From assembly GCA_017394865.1 (NCBI GenBank), contig JAFPWT010000011.1:124001-188000 (forward strand): DNA of 64,000 bases. Reading direction: 5' to 3'. The notes under the pieces were generated by a model. The model was not told where the DNA came from. It saw only the letters and a list, made by a program, of their open reading frames with translations, and did not search any database. The first letter of the stretch is position 1, and each line of letters begins with the position of its first letter. Below, in pieces: positions 8,184 to 15,509 of the stretch. This DNA is from Bacteroidales bacterium. Lineage in GTDB: Bacteria > Bacteroidota > Bacteroidia > Bacteroidales > F082. The translations under genes and the position numbers were made by a program.

Positions 8184-9410
8184 ATGAGAAACCGGTCCGT
8201 CATTGCCTTGCCGTTCCTCTTCGCAATGATGCTGTTGCTTTCATGCCCTGTGCTGGCCTGCACCTCGGTCATTGTCTCCGGTCGTGTCACCAAAGACGGA
8301 AGACCGTTGATCTATAAGAACCGTGACACCAAGACTCTGAGCAATATGACCATTGTGGTTCAGGGCCCAAAGTACCGTTACCTTGGCTTGGTGAATGCCG
8401 AGGATACGACTCCCGAAAATGTCTGGGGTGGCCACAACGAAGCGGGCTTTGCCATTGTCAATACGGCGGCCTATAACCTTAATGGCAACGGTGGCGACAC
8501 TGATGGCGACGGTATCTTAATGCGCAAAGCCTTGGGTTTATGTGCCACTTTGGCGGATTTCGAACGTCTGATCGACACGGTGAAGAAGCCCATGGATGTG
8601 AACTCCAACTTCGCTGTGCTAGACGCTCAGGGCGGTTGCGCTTATTACGAGACGGGTAACTATGGCTTCGTGAAATTCGATGCCAACGACCCCGAGGTGG
8701 CTCCCGATGGTTATTTGATGCGCACCAACTTTGGTACCACGGGTAACCATAAGCTTGATCAAGGGGTGGAGCGGTATGCAGCCATCACAGACTTCATGAA
8801 AGTGGCCTGCAGCGAAGGCCATCTGGATCACGACTATCTTGTTACGCATATCCCGCGCTATATGACTCATGGTCTGACCAAGAAGAACATTTACGATTTC
8901 ATGCCGGCCACAGCAGCGGATACCACGTTCTTTCCCTTTGCGGATTACACCGTCCGTTATAGCACGGCCTCGGTCATTCTCGTGCAGGGTGTGAAGCCAG
9001 GCGAGTCTCCGTTGAATACGGTCAGCTGGACCATCATGGGTTGGCCCTTGACCACCATCGCTATGCCGTTGGTGCTTACCCCTTCGGGTAAACTACCCAC
9101 TATCGTCACCGATGACGGCACTGGTCATTCATGGCTCTGTGAGAAAGGTCTGGAATTAAAGTCACGGGCTTTCTCCTTAAAGCGGGGTAACACCACTTCC
9201 TACTGTAACATCGCCGTCCTCTTCAACAAGCAAGGCACCGGCATCCTACAACAAATCCTTCCCCTCGAAGAGGAGGTGATGCGCCATGGTGAGGAGGCTT
9301 TGAAAGAATTCCGTAAGCATCCGAAGAACGCCGAATCGATGGAATCTTACTATGATTGGGTAGATACGTTTATTAGGGAGATTTATCGGGTTTTATTCGA
9401 AGAAGAATAA
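8184..9410 (+). CDS. Secreted Ntn-hydrolase, C45/choloylglycine hydrolase-like (linear amide C-N hydrolase)
   Basis: This 408-residue protein has a signal peptide ending VLA, directly followed by CTSVIVSG (Cys26). In the cholylglycine hydrolase/acyltransferase superfamily an N-terminal Cys exposed by processing is the nucleophile, and the following PLIYKNRDT fits the conserved catalytic-region arginine/asparagine segment. The members split linear amide bonds, for example in conjugated bile salts, penicillin V or N-acyl amino acids. VLAC could also be read as a weak lipobox, but the superfamily reading explains the Cys better. The substrate cannot be predicted, so bile-salt hydrolase activity should not be assumed. 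Confidence 0.75.
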   Translation: MRNRSVIALPFLFAMMLLLSCPVLACTSVIVSGRVTKDGRPLIYKNRDTKTLSNMTIVVQGPKYRYLGLVNAEDTTPENVWGGHNEAGFAIVNTAAYNLNGNGGDTDGDGILMRKALGLCATLADFERLIDTVKKPMDVNSNFAVLDAQGGCAYYETGNYGFVKFDANDPEVAPDGYLMRTNFGTTGNHKLDQGVERYAAITDFMKVACSEGHLDHDYLVTHIPRYMTHGLTKKNIYDFMPATAADTTFFPFADYTVRYSTASVILVQGVKPGESPLNTVSWTIMGWPLTTIAMPLVLTPSGKLPTIVTDDGTGHSWLCEKGLELKSRAFSLKRGNTTSYCNIAVLFNKQGTGILQQILPLEEEVMRHGEEALKEFRKHPKNAESMESYYDWVDTFIREIYRVLFEEE

Positions 9411-9445
9411 TCCGAGTAATAATGGCGGTTAATCAATTATTGTTT

Positions 9446-9453
9446 TATTTTTG
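9446..9453 (+). promoter_or_regulatory. -7 element (TATTTTTG) for the small gene pair
   Basis: TATTTTTG lies 20 bases before the ATG at 9474, which supports these two short frames being transcribed. Confidence 0.5.
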
Positions 9454-9473
9454 TAGGTCAGAAAGGAAATCAT

Positions 9474-9629
9474 ATGCGAACCACAATGGTTACAACCCCA
9501 AAAGCAAATACAAATCCCAGTCGTCCCGAAAAAAAGTCTTACCCAAAGACTTTGAAAGGTTGCTTTTCATTTGAAGAATTCCAGGACCTCCTCAATGAGA
9601 AGATCAGGGAACATTATGAAAAGGTATGA
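9474..9629 (+). CDS. Small protein, candidate antitoxin
   Basis: This 51-residue frame opens 20 bases after a promoter-like TATTTTTG. The C-terminal half (FEEFQDLLNEKIREHYEKV) is predicted helical and charged, the N-terminal half is Pro/Thr/Lys-rich and probably disordered. It overlaps the next frame by 14 bases, an arrangement typical of antitoxin-toxin pairs. No DNA-binding motif can be recognised with confidence, so the antitoxin role is inferred from position and from the ParE-like start of the next frame. Confidence 0.45.
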   Translation: MRTTMVTTPKANTNPSRPEKKSYPKTLKGCFSFEEFQDLLNEKIREHYEKV

Positions 9630-9741
9630 AATCGAATTTCGCAAACAGATAAAACTTGATATCGATCAAATCAAGGATTTTATTGTTAAGAAAAAGGTGA
9701 TAATTGACAAGATTTTGGCTTCAAAACTTGTTGTGGAATAA
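9616..9741 (+). pseudogene. Truncated ParE/RelE-like toxin
   Basis: This 41-residue frame begins MKRYEIEFRKQIKLDIDQ and IKDFIVKKK, which matches the N-terminal strand and first helix of ParE/RelE toxins (basic strand, then A/K..LD.I.D.I). The family is usually about 90-100 residues, so the C-terminal beta-sheet with the conserved arginine region is missing. A palindromic element starts 4 bases after the stop. I infer a toxin gene cut short, perhaps at the insertion point of that element. A real mini-protein is possible. Confidence 0.45.
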
Positions 9742-9744
9742 AAA

Positions 9745-9813
9745 AGCCCAGGGCAACGCCCTGGGCTAGAAGATTATCGCCCCTGCGGGGCGTTTCTAAT
9801 TCGTCAACGAATT
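9745..9813. repeat. Three consecutive hairpins (palindromic element and terminator)
   Basis: Stem 1 is AGCCCAGGGC/GCCCTGGGCT (9745-9767) with a 3-base loop, stem 2 is CGCCCC/GGGGCG (9778-9792) with loop TGC, and stem 3 is AATTCG/CGAATT (9798-9813) with loop TCAA. Stem 3 runs into the stop codon of the minus-strand dipeptidase. The block can terminate transcription from both sides. Its compound structure suggests a dispersed palindromic repeat rather than a simple terminator. Confidence 0.75.
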
Positions 9814-11179
9814 ATTTCCCTTCCGCGAAATGCTGATAGAACTGGATGATCGTCTCGATGCCTTTGTAGAAGTGGTCGAGGCGGTAGTTCTCGTTGGGGG
9901 AGTGGATGGCGTCCTCGCCGAGGCCGAAGCCCATGAGGATGGACTTGATGCCCAGCACCCTCTCGAATTCAGAGATGATCGGGATGGAACCACCTGAGCG
10001 CATCGGGATGGGCTGCTTGCCATAGGTGTCCATGTAAGCGGCCTCGGCGGCTTTGTATGCCGGCAGGTCGATGGGGCAGCCGTAAGCCTGACCGCCGTGT
10101 AGCGGGGTGACCTTCACGGTGACGTACTTCGGCGCCTTCTTCTCGAAGTAGTTCTTCACCAGCTTAGCAATCTTCTCGTGGTCCTGGTTCGGCACCAGAC
10201 GGCAGGAGAGCTTGGCGTAGGCCTTGGAGGGCAACACGGTCTTGCTGCCTTCGCCGGTATAGCCGCCCCACATGCCGCAGAGGTCGAAGGTCGGACGAAT
10301 GCCGACACGCTCAATCTTGGTGTAGCCTTTCTCGCCGCGCAACGCCTTCACATCGAGGCTTTCCTTATAGGCTATCTCATCGTAAGGAGCCATGTTCAGC
10401 AACTGACGCTCCTTGCGTGAGCAGTTGATGACATCATCGTAGAAATGCGGGATGGTGATGTGGTTGTTCTCGTCCATGCAGCCAGCGATCAATTCGCAGA
10501 GCGTGTTCAAAGGATTGGCTACGCTGCCGCCGAAGATGCCTGAGTGCAGGTCAGCGTTGGGGCCGGTGACCTCGATCTCCCAGTAAGCGAGACCACGCAA
10601 ACCAGTAGTAATCGAGGGCACGTCGGTGGCGATCATCGAGGTGTCGGAAACTAGAATGACGTCGGCCTTCACCAGGTTCTTGTATTTCACGATCCATTTA
10701 GCGAGGCTGCCGGAGCCGATCTCCTCTTCGCCTTCGAGCATGAACTTCACGTTGCAGGGCAGGGTGCCAGTCTGCACCATGGTCTCGAAGGCCTTGGCGT
10801 GCATGAACGACTGACCTTTGTCGTCGTCGGCGCCGCGGGCCCAGATGCGGCCGTTCTTCACCACGGGTTCAAAGGGCTTGGTCTTCCACAGCTCAATGGG
10901 ATCCACGGGCATCACGTCGTAGTGGCCATACACCAACACGGTGGGCTTCTTTGGGTCGATGATCTTCTCGCCATACACAATGGGGTTGCCGTCGGTAGGC
11001 ATCACCTCAGCCTTGTCAGCACCAGCCTTCAGCAGGTGTTTGCGCCAGCACTCCGCGCAGCGGATCATATCAGGTTTGTGTTCTGCCTCCGAGCTAATGG
11101 AGGGGATACGGATCAGTTCAAACAATTCCTCAAGGAAACGATCCTTGTTGTCTTTGATGTACTTGTCGGTTTTTTTCAT
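9812..11179 (-). CDS. M20 family metallodipeptidase
   Basis: This 455-residue cytoplasmic protein is a zinc-dependent dipeptidase or carboxypeptidase of the M20/M28 clan. VLVYGHYDVMPVD (His86, Asp88) is the first metal-binding motif, GADDDKGQ near residue 117 gives the bridging Asp, and EGEEEIGSGS near 150 gives the catalytic and metal glutamates. The dimerisation domain lies in the middle, and the final His motif is near GLGEDAIHSPNEN. The length and order match the Bacteroidetes dipeptidases annotated as PepD/CNDP-like. The gene is last in the lpxK-punA-lpxH run, 18 bases after lpxH, and ends in the triple-hairpin block. Confidence 0.88.
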   Translation of the reverse strand: MKKTDKYIKDNKDRFLEELFELIRIPSISSEAEHKPDMIRCAECWRKHLLKAGADKAEVMPTDGNPIVYGEKIIDPKKPTVLVYGHYDVMPVDPIELWKTKPFEPVVKNGRIWARGADDDKGQSFMHAKAFETMVQTGTLPCNVKFMLEGEEEIGSGSLAKWIVKYKNLVKADVILVSDTSMIATDVPSITTGLRGLAYWEIEVTGPNADLHSGIFGGSVANPLNTLCELIAGCMDENNHITIPHFYDDVINCSRKERQLLNMAPYDEIAYKESLDVKALRGEKGYTKIERVGIRPTFDLCGMWGGYTGEGSKTVLPSKAYAKLSCRLVPNQDHEKIAKLVKNYFEKKAPKYVTVKVTPLHGGQAYGCPIDLPAYKAAEAAYMDTYGKQPIPMRSGGSIPIISEFERVLGIKSILMGFGLGEDAIHSPNENYRLDHFYKGIETIIQFYQHFAEGK

Positions 11180-11197
11180 ATTTCGAAATGTTAAGAT

Positions 11198-11953
11198 TTA
11201 TGATTCTTTATAATACTTCAACACCATCGTCTCCCCGTCGAACACCGCGTAGGTGAAGTCGTAAATCCAGTTGCCCACTACGGTGGTTAAAGCGTGCTCA
11301 CCGCTTTGGTATTGCATCGGCTTGTGCTGATGGCCGAAGACGAAGAAATCAATGGATGGATCCAAGGCGGCTTGCTCCTGTGCGTACTGGTAGAGGCGGG
11401 TTTTCGGGATGTCATCGTAGTAACCCCGTTCCACCTCGTTCTTGAGTTTTTTCAGACGATGGTTGTGCGACCAGCGCAGGGCCAGACGGATACCGATGTC
11501 GGGGTGGATGTGACGGAACAACCATTGGTTGAATTTGCCCGAAAACACCCTTTTTAGGAACTTGTAGCCTTTGTCACCAGGGCCTTCTCCATCGCCGTGA
11601 ACCAGATAAAACTTCTTGCCTTTCAGCATCATGATCTCAGGCTTGCGATGCAGCTGAAGCCCCAACTCATCATGGAGATAACCGAAGCACCACAGGTCGT
11701 GGTTGCCAATGAACATGTGGACGGGGATGCCGGCATCGGTAAACTCGGCCAGCTTGCCTTGGATGCGTACGAAGCCGCGGGGTACCACCGACTTGTATTC
11801 GAACCAGAAGTCGAACAGGTCACCCATCAGGAACAATTCCTCGCAGTCGGCCTTGATGGCGTCGAGAAACCGCAAAAGTTTCAGCTCGCGCTCATGGCTG
11901 TCCTCAAGTGTGGGGATGCCTAGATGGAAGTCGGTGACGAAGTAAACGGCCAT
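11198..11953 (-). CDS. lpxH: UDP-2,3-diacylglucosamine diphosphatase, LpxH-like
   Basis: This 251-residue calcineurin-like phosphoesterase has the full metal-binding set: DFHLG (residues 8-12), GDLFD (44-48), GNHD (83-86), a VHGDG motif and GHQHK near the C-terminus. LpxH hydrolyses UDP-2,3-diacylglucosamine to lipid X and UMP on the cytoplasmic face during lipid A synthesis. The link to lipid A is supported by lpxK in the same operon. The start ATG shares one base with the punA stop, indicating translational coupling. Confidence 0.85.
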   Translation of the reverse strand: MAVYFVTDFHLGIPTLEDSHERELKLLRFLDAIKADCEELFLMGDLFDFWFEYKSVVPRGFVRIQGKLAEFTDAGIPVHMFIGNHDLWCFGYLHDELGLQLHRKPEIMMLKGKKFYLVHGDGEGPGDKGYKFLKRVFSGKFNQWLFRHIHPDIGIRLALRWSHNHRLKKLKNEVERGYYDDIPKTRLYQYAQEQAALDPSIDFFVFGHQHKPMQYQSGEHALTTVVGNWIYDFTYAVFDGETMVLKYYKES

Positions 11954-12789
11954 CAGAACTGGATTTCGGTACTGCGGCGGATGAGCTCGGTGATGAGGGT
12001 GATGAGCTTGGGCTCAACGGCGTTGACGGCCTTGATGACCTCCTCGTGGGTGATGGTGCTGGTGTGGTTCATACCGTAGATGTTGCCCATGTCGGAAACG
12101 ATGCTCAGACCAAACACCGGTAGCTTGCCTTGGCGTGCCACGATGACCTCGGGGGTGGTGGACATGCCGATGGTGTCAGCGCCGATGGTGCGGAAGTAAC
12201 GGCACTCAGCCGGGGTCTCGTAGGTGGGGCCTGTGGTGGAGCAGTACACGCCGTGTTGCACCCAGATGTTCTTGTCCATGGCAATCTCGTCAGCCAACTT
12301 GATCAATCGCTTGTCGTAAGGCTCGCTCATATCGGGGAAACGTTCGCCAAAACGGTCATCATGCGGACCAATCAGGGGATTGGGCATGGCGTGGATCTGG
12401 TCGGTGATGATCATGATGTCGCCCACATGGAAATCCGGATTGAGTCCGCCTGCGGCGTTGCTGAGGATGAGGAACTGGATGCCCAGTTGCATCATCAGGC
12501 GGATGGGGAAGACGACGACCTCCATTGGATAGCCCTCGTAATAGTGGAAGCGGCCCTGCATGGCGATGACTTTACGTCCGGCGATGGTGCCGAACAACAG
12601 CTGTCCCTGGTGACCTTTGACAGTGGAGACGGGGAAGTTGGGGATTTCCGTATAGGGGAGGGCATACTCTACGGTGATGCCGTTGGCCAGACCGCCTAGT
12701 CCGGAACCTAACACGACGCCGACTTCAGGCTTGAACCCGTTGGTTTTTAAGTTGATGTAATCAACTGTGGTGAGCATTTTTTCGTACAT
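11953..12789 (-). CDS. punA: Purine-nucleoside phosphorylase
   Basis: This 278-residue protein belongs to the trimeric PNP family, which splits guanosine and inosine with phosphate into the base and ribose 1-phosphate. VVLGSGLGGLAN near residue 27 and MQGRFHYYEGYP near 78 form the phosphate site, ILSNAAGGLNPDF lies near 115, and SMTTPEV-type sequence (GMSTTPEVIVARQ) is part of the base-binding region. It sits between two lipid A genes, its stop overlapping the lpxH start by one base and its 5' end overlapping lpxK by 29 bases. A functional tie to lipid A is not obvious; operon sharing may simply reflect growth-linked expression. Confidence 0.92.
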   Translation of the reverse strand: MYEKMLTTVDYINLKTNGFKPEVGVVLGSGLGGLANGITVEYALPYTEIPNFPVSTVKGHQGQLLFGTIAGRKVIAMQGRFHYYEGYPMEVVVFPIRLMMQLGIQFLILSNAAGGLNPDFHVGDIMIITDQIHAMPNPLIGPHDDRFGERFPDMSEPYDKRLIKLADEIAMDKNIWVQHGVYCSTTGPTYETPAECRYFRTIGADTIGMSTTPEVIVARQGKLPVFGLSIVSDMGNIYGMNHTSTITHEEVIKAVNAVEPKLITLITELIRRSTEIQF

Positions 12790-13810
12790 AACTCAATATT
12801 TCTTCATTAAACTTTTCTTCTTGATAGATTTTGATGCTGATAGGAGCCACGAAAAGCGGGACCGATTCAAACTGACAAAGGTAAGTAGAATTTATGAATC
12901 TCGCATAATCTTTTTCGGTGGTGACGATGATTTTCTTCGTTCCTTGGAGGTGTTCGGCTTTTTTCAAGATGTTTTTTACATCGTTTTCAGTGTAAGGATG
13001 ATGGTCAGCAAATTGCAGCACTTCCACCTGTTGGAAATGCTGTTTTAACTCCTCTTCCAAGACCTGTGGATGGGCGATGCCACAGAACAGCAGGATGGCG
13101 TCGGCGCTGTCGGGATCAGTTGTTTTTGCTGCTTCGTTGACAGCTTTCAGCGGTTCATGTTCTAGGGTGGAGAAAAACACTCTTTGATGGGGCAGAGGCT
13201 TCAGTTTTGCACTGATTTCTTCCTGTTGAGAGACGCTCAGATCTTTGGGCGTCTTTGTCACCACAATGATATCGGCGCGACGTGCAGCGGATTTAATATC
13301 GCGCAAGGTGCCGGCAGGGATCAAATGATCGTCGCAATACAACTTGTCGTAGGCGGTCAAAAGGATGTTGAGTCCAGCCCGGGTGCTACGGTGCTGGAAG
13401 GCGTCGTCGAGCAGATAAACCTCCGGTGGACGGTCGATGGTGTTCATCAACTCAATGGCGCGGTTGCGGTTTTCATCGACGGCAACCATCACATCCTTGA
13501 ACTTGTTGACATACTGTGTGGGCTCATCGCCGATAGTCTCGGATTTACAGCTACCATTGGCCAGCTGGAACCCCTTGGTCTTTCGCCCGTAGCCGCGGCT
13601 GACCACGCAAATACGATATTGCTCTGAAAGCAGGTCGATGAGATATTCCACATGGGGAGTCTTCCCTGTGCCACCTAGCGCCAGATTACCCACGCAGATG
13701 ACGGGCTGCTCGAAACCTTTCGATTTCAGGATGTGCCAATCATATAGTTTATGCCTGAGTTTCAGGATGATATGGTATAAAAACGCTATGGGAAGCAGCA
13801 AAATTTTCAT
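12761..13810 (-). CDS. lpxK: Tetraacyldisaccharide 4'-kinase
   Basis: This 349-residue protein phosphorylates the 4' position of the tetraacyldisaccharide 1-phosphate to give lipid IVA. An N-terminal hydrophobic segment associates it with the inner membrane. The P-loop is in VGNLALGGTGKTPHVEYL (about residues 41-58), followed by VVSRGYGRKTKG and LLDDAFQHR, both typical of LpxK. It opens a minus-strand operon with punA, lpxH and the dipeptidase. A TACTTTTG element lies only 8 bases before the ATG, so the mRNA may have almost no leader. Confidence 0.92.
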   Translation of the reverse strand: MKILLLPIAFLYHIILKLRHKLYDWHILKSKGFEQPVICVGNLALGGTGKTPHVEYLIDLLSEQYRICVVSRGYGRKTKGFQLANGSCKSETIGDEPTQYVNKFKDVMVAVDENRNRAIELMNTIDRPPEVYLLDDAFQHRSTRAGLNILLTAYDKLYCDDHLIPAGTLRDIKSAARRADIIVVTKTPKDLSVSQQEEISAKLKPLPHQRVFFSTLEHEPLKAVNEAAKTTDPDSADAILLFCGIAHPQVLEEELKQHFQQVEVLQFADHHPYTENDVKNILKKAEHLQGTKKIIVTTEKDYARFINSTYLCQFESVPLFVAPISIKIYQEEKFNEEILSYVRKNAHHS

Positions 13811-13818
13811 ATTGGGGT

Positions 13819-13826
13819 CAAAAGTA
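13819..13826 (-). promoter_or_regulatory. -7 element (TACTTTTG, minus strand) for the lpxK operon
   Basis: The reverse complement of 13819-13826 reads TACTTTTG. It is 8 bases from the lpxK ATG and faces away from the promoter at 13839-13846, forming a compact divergent promoter region. Confidence 0.5.
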
Positions 13827-13838
13827 AATATTTTTCTC

Positions 13839-13846
13839 TAATTTTG
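13839..13846 (+). promoter_or_regulatory. -7 element (TAATTTTG) for the Nif3-like gene
   Basis: TAATTTTG matches TAnnTTTG and lies 21 bases before the preferred ATG at 13868. The in-frame GTG at 13859 is only 12 bases away, which makes it the less likely start. Confidence 0.55.
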
Positions 13847-13867
13847 ATGCCCTAAATTGTGAAAAAT

Positions 13868-14662
13868 ATGACGGTAAAGGATATTATGACCTGCATCACG
13901 GAGATCGCTCCTTTGCAATGGCAGGAACATTATGATAACGCTGGGCTTCAGGTGGGTGATCTTAATGCTGAGGTTCACAAGGCTTTGATCGCCTTGGATG
14001 TCACTGAGGAGCTGGTGGACGAGGCAGTGGCCAAAAACTGTGACCTCATCATCAGCCATCATCCATTGATTTTTCGCGGGCTGAAACATTTGACTCCGGA
14101 AACCTACATTGAGAGAGTGGTAGTGAAGGCCGTCAAGCACGATATCGCCATCGTCTCCATGCATACCAATTTGGATAACAGTTACTTGGGGGTGAGCCGT
14201 GTGTTGGCTGAAAGACTGGGATTGACCAAATTGTGTTTGTTACAGCCTTCCGAAGCTGAGCCTGATGTTTGTGGTGCTGGCATGATTGGCGAATTCCCAA
14301 CACCGATGGGTGAGATCGATTTCCTTCAGCTTGTGGCTGAACAGATTGGATCGCCTTGTCTGAAACACTCTGCCTTGACAGGTCGTAAAATCAGTAAAGT
14401 GGCGCTATGTGGTGGCTCAGGCACGCCTTTTATGCCTGATGCCCTGCGCCAGAAAGCCGATGCCTACCTTACAGCCGACATCAAATATCACGATTTCTTC
14501 GTGCCTGAAGGCAATATCCTGCTGGTCGACGGAGGCCATTTTGAGACAGAACAATTCACTAAACAATTAATTAAGGAGATCATTCAAAAAAAATTTCCTA
14601 CCTTTGCAGCCGAAATCGCCGCGACCAACACCAATGCGGTTCACTATTATTGCAAGAAATAA
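13868..14662 (+). CDS. Nif3-like dinuclear metal centre hexameric protein
   Basis: This protein of about 264 residues belongs to the Nif3/YbgI family (also called GTP cyclohydrolase 1 type 2 homologues), toroidal hexamers with a two-metal site. The ligands are visible as ISHHPLIF, MHTNLDN and the C-terminal DGGHFETEQ. The biochemical role is not settled for the family, and GTP cyclohydrolase activity should not be assumed. It is followed 15 bases later by a coiled-coil zinc-ribbon protein, and the two are commonly adjacent in Bacteroidetes. I chose ATG 13868 because the longer frame begins with GTG very near the promoter. Confidence 0.85.
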   Translation: MTVKDIMTCITEIAPLQWQEHYDNAGLQVGDLNAEVHKALIALDVTEELVDEAVAKNCDLIISHHPLIFRGLKHLTPETYIERVVVKAVKHDIAIVSMHTNLDNSYLGVSRVLAERLGLTKLCLLQPSEAEPDVCGAGMIGEFPTPMGEIDFLQLVAEQIGSPCLKHSALTGRKISKVALCGGSGTPFMPDALRQKADAYLTADIKYHDFFVPEGNILLVDGGHFETEQFTKQLIKEIIQKKFPTFAAEIAATNTNAVHYYCKK

Positions 14663-14677
14663 ACAATTAAGCATATT

Positions 14678-15475
14678 ATGGCAAAGAAAGAAGCAAAGAA
14701 AGAAGTCAAGAAAGCAACGACCAACGAAGAACAAGTTGAAATCAGCATCGAACAGAAGCTAGAGGCCTTATATACCTTGCAGCAGGTGGACTCGAAGATA
14801 GACAAGATCCGCGCCTATCGTGGTGAGTTGCCGCTTGAAGTCCAGGATCTGGAAGATGAGGTCGCCGGACTGGAGACTCGTATTGAGAAATTCCAGGAGG
14901 AAGTCAAGAAACATACTGCTGACATCTCCAACTACAAGATCAAGATCAAAGAGGCAGAGGCCCTGATCAAGAAGTACGAGGATCAGCAAAATAATGTCCG
15001 CAACAACCGCGAGTACGACTCCATCAGCAAGGAGATCGAATATCAGCAACTCGATATTCAGCTCAGCGAGAAACGTATCAGAGAGGCTACAGCCAAGTCT
15101 GAGGAAATCAATGCCAAGATCGCTGCCTCACAGCAACGTCTTGAGGAACGCAAGCAGGATCTCTCCGTCAAGAAAGACGAGCTTCAGTCGATTGTGGAAG
15201 ACACCCAGAAGGAAGAAGAAGCTTTGCTGAAACGCTCATCGGAATGTGAAGGTATGATCGAAGAGCGTCTGTTGGTGGCCTACAAGCGTATCCGTAAGAA
15301 CGCCCGTAACGGTCTCGCCGTGGTCGGTATCAACCGCGATGCCTGCGGCGGCTGCTTCAACAAGATCCCTCCGCAACATCAGTTGGATATCTGCTCTCAC
15401 AAGAAGATCATCGTTTGCGAGTACTGCGGACGCATCTTGGTCGACAAGCTCATCATCGACAATTACAAAGAGTAA
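14678..15475 (+). CDS. Coiled-coil protein with C-terminal C4 zinc ribbon (CT398-like)
   Basis: This 265-residue protein has a Lys/Glu-rich N-terminus, a long helical coiled coil from about residue 28 to 200 and a C-terminal zinc ribbon with two Cys pairs, CGGCF near 224 and CEYCG near 247. The architecture matches the C4-type zinc ribbon/CT398 family, whose structure resembles a helical hairpin with a zinc head. Members have been linked to RNA or sigma-54/flagellar factors in Chlamydia, but the function here is unknown. It is co-directional with the Nif3-like gene (15 bases apart) and ends in a strong terminator. Confidence 0.8.
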   Translation: MAKKEAKKEVKKATTNEEQVEISIEQKLEALYTLQQVDSKIDKIRAYRGELPLEVQDLEDEVAGLETRIEKFQEEVKKHTADISNYKIKIKEAEALIKKYEDQQNNVRNNREYDSISKEIEYQQLDIQLSEKRIREATAKSEEINAKIAASQQRLEERKQDLSVKKDELQSIVEDTQKEEEALLKRSSECEGMIEERLLVAYKRIRKNARNGLAVVGINRDACGGCFNKIPPQHQLDICSHKKIIVCEYCGRILVDKLIIDNYKE

Positions 15476-15477
15476 TG

Positions 15478-15506
15478 AAAAAGCCGCTTTCGAGCGGCTT
15501 TTTTTT
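15478..15506 (+). terminator. Terminator after the zinc-ribbon gene
   Basis: Stem GCCGCT/AGCGGC (15483-15498) with a TTCG tetraloop is flanked by an A5 run and a T-run. It lies between converging genes and may work for both strands. Confidence 0.9.
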
Positions 15507-15509
15507 GTA

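Noticed and set aside
8184-9410. Reading the Ntn-hydrolase as a bile salt hydrolase
   Set aside because: Only the N-terminal Cys and general superfamily motifs are visible; substrate residues specific to bile salt hydrolases cannot be confirmed.
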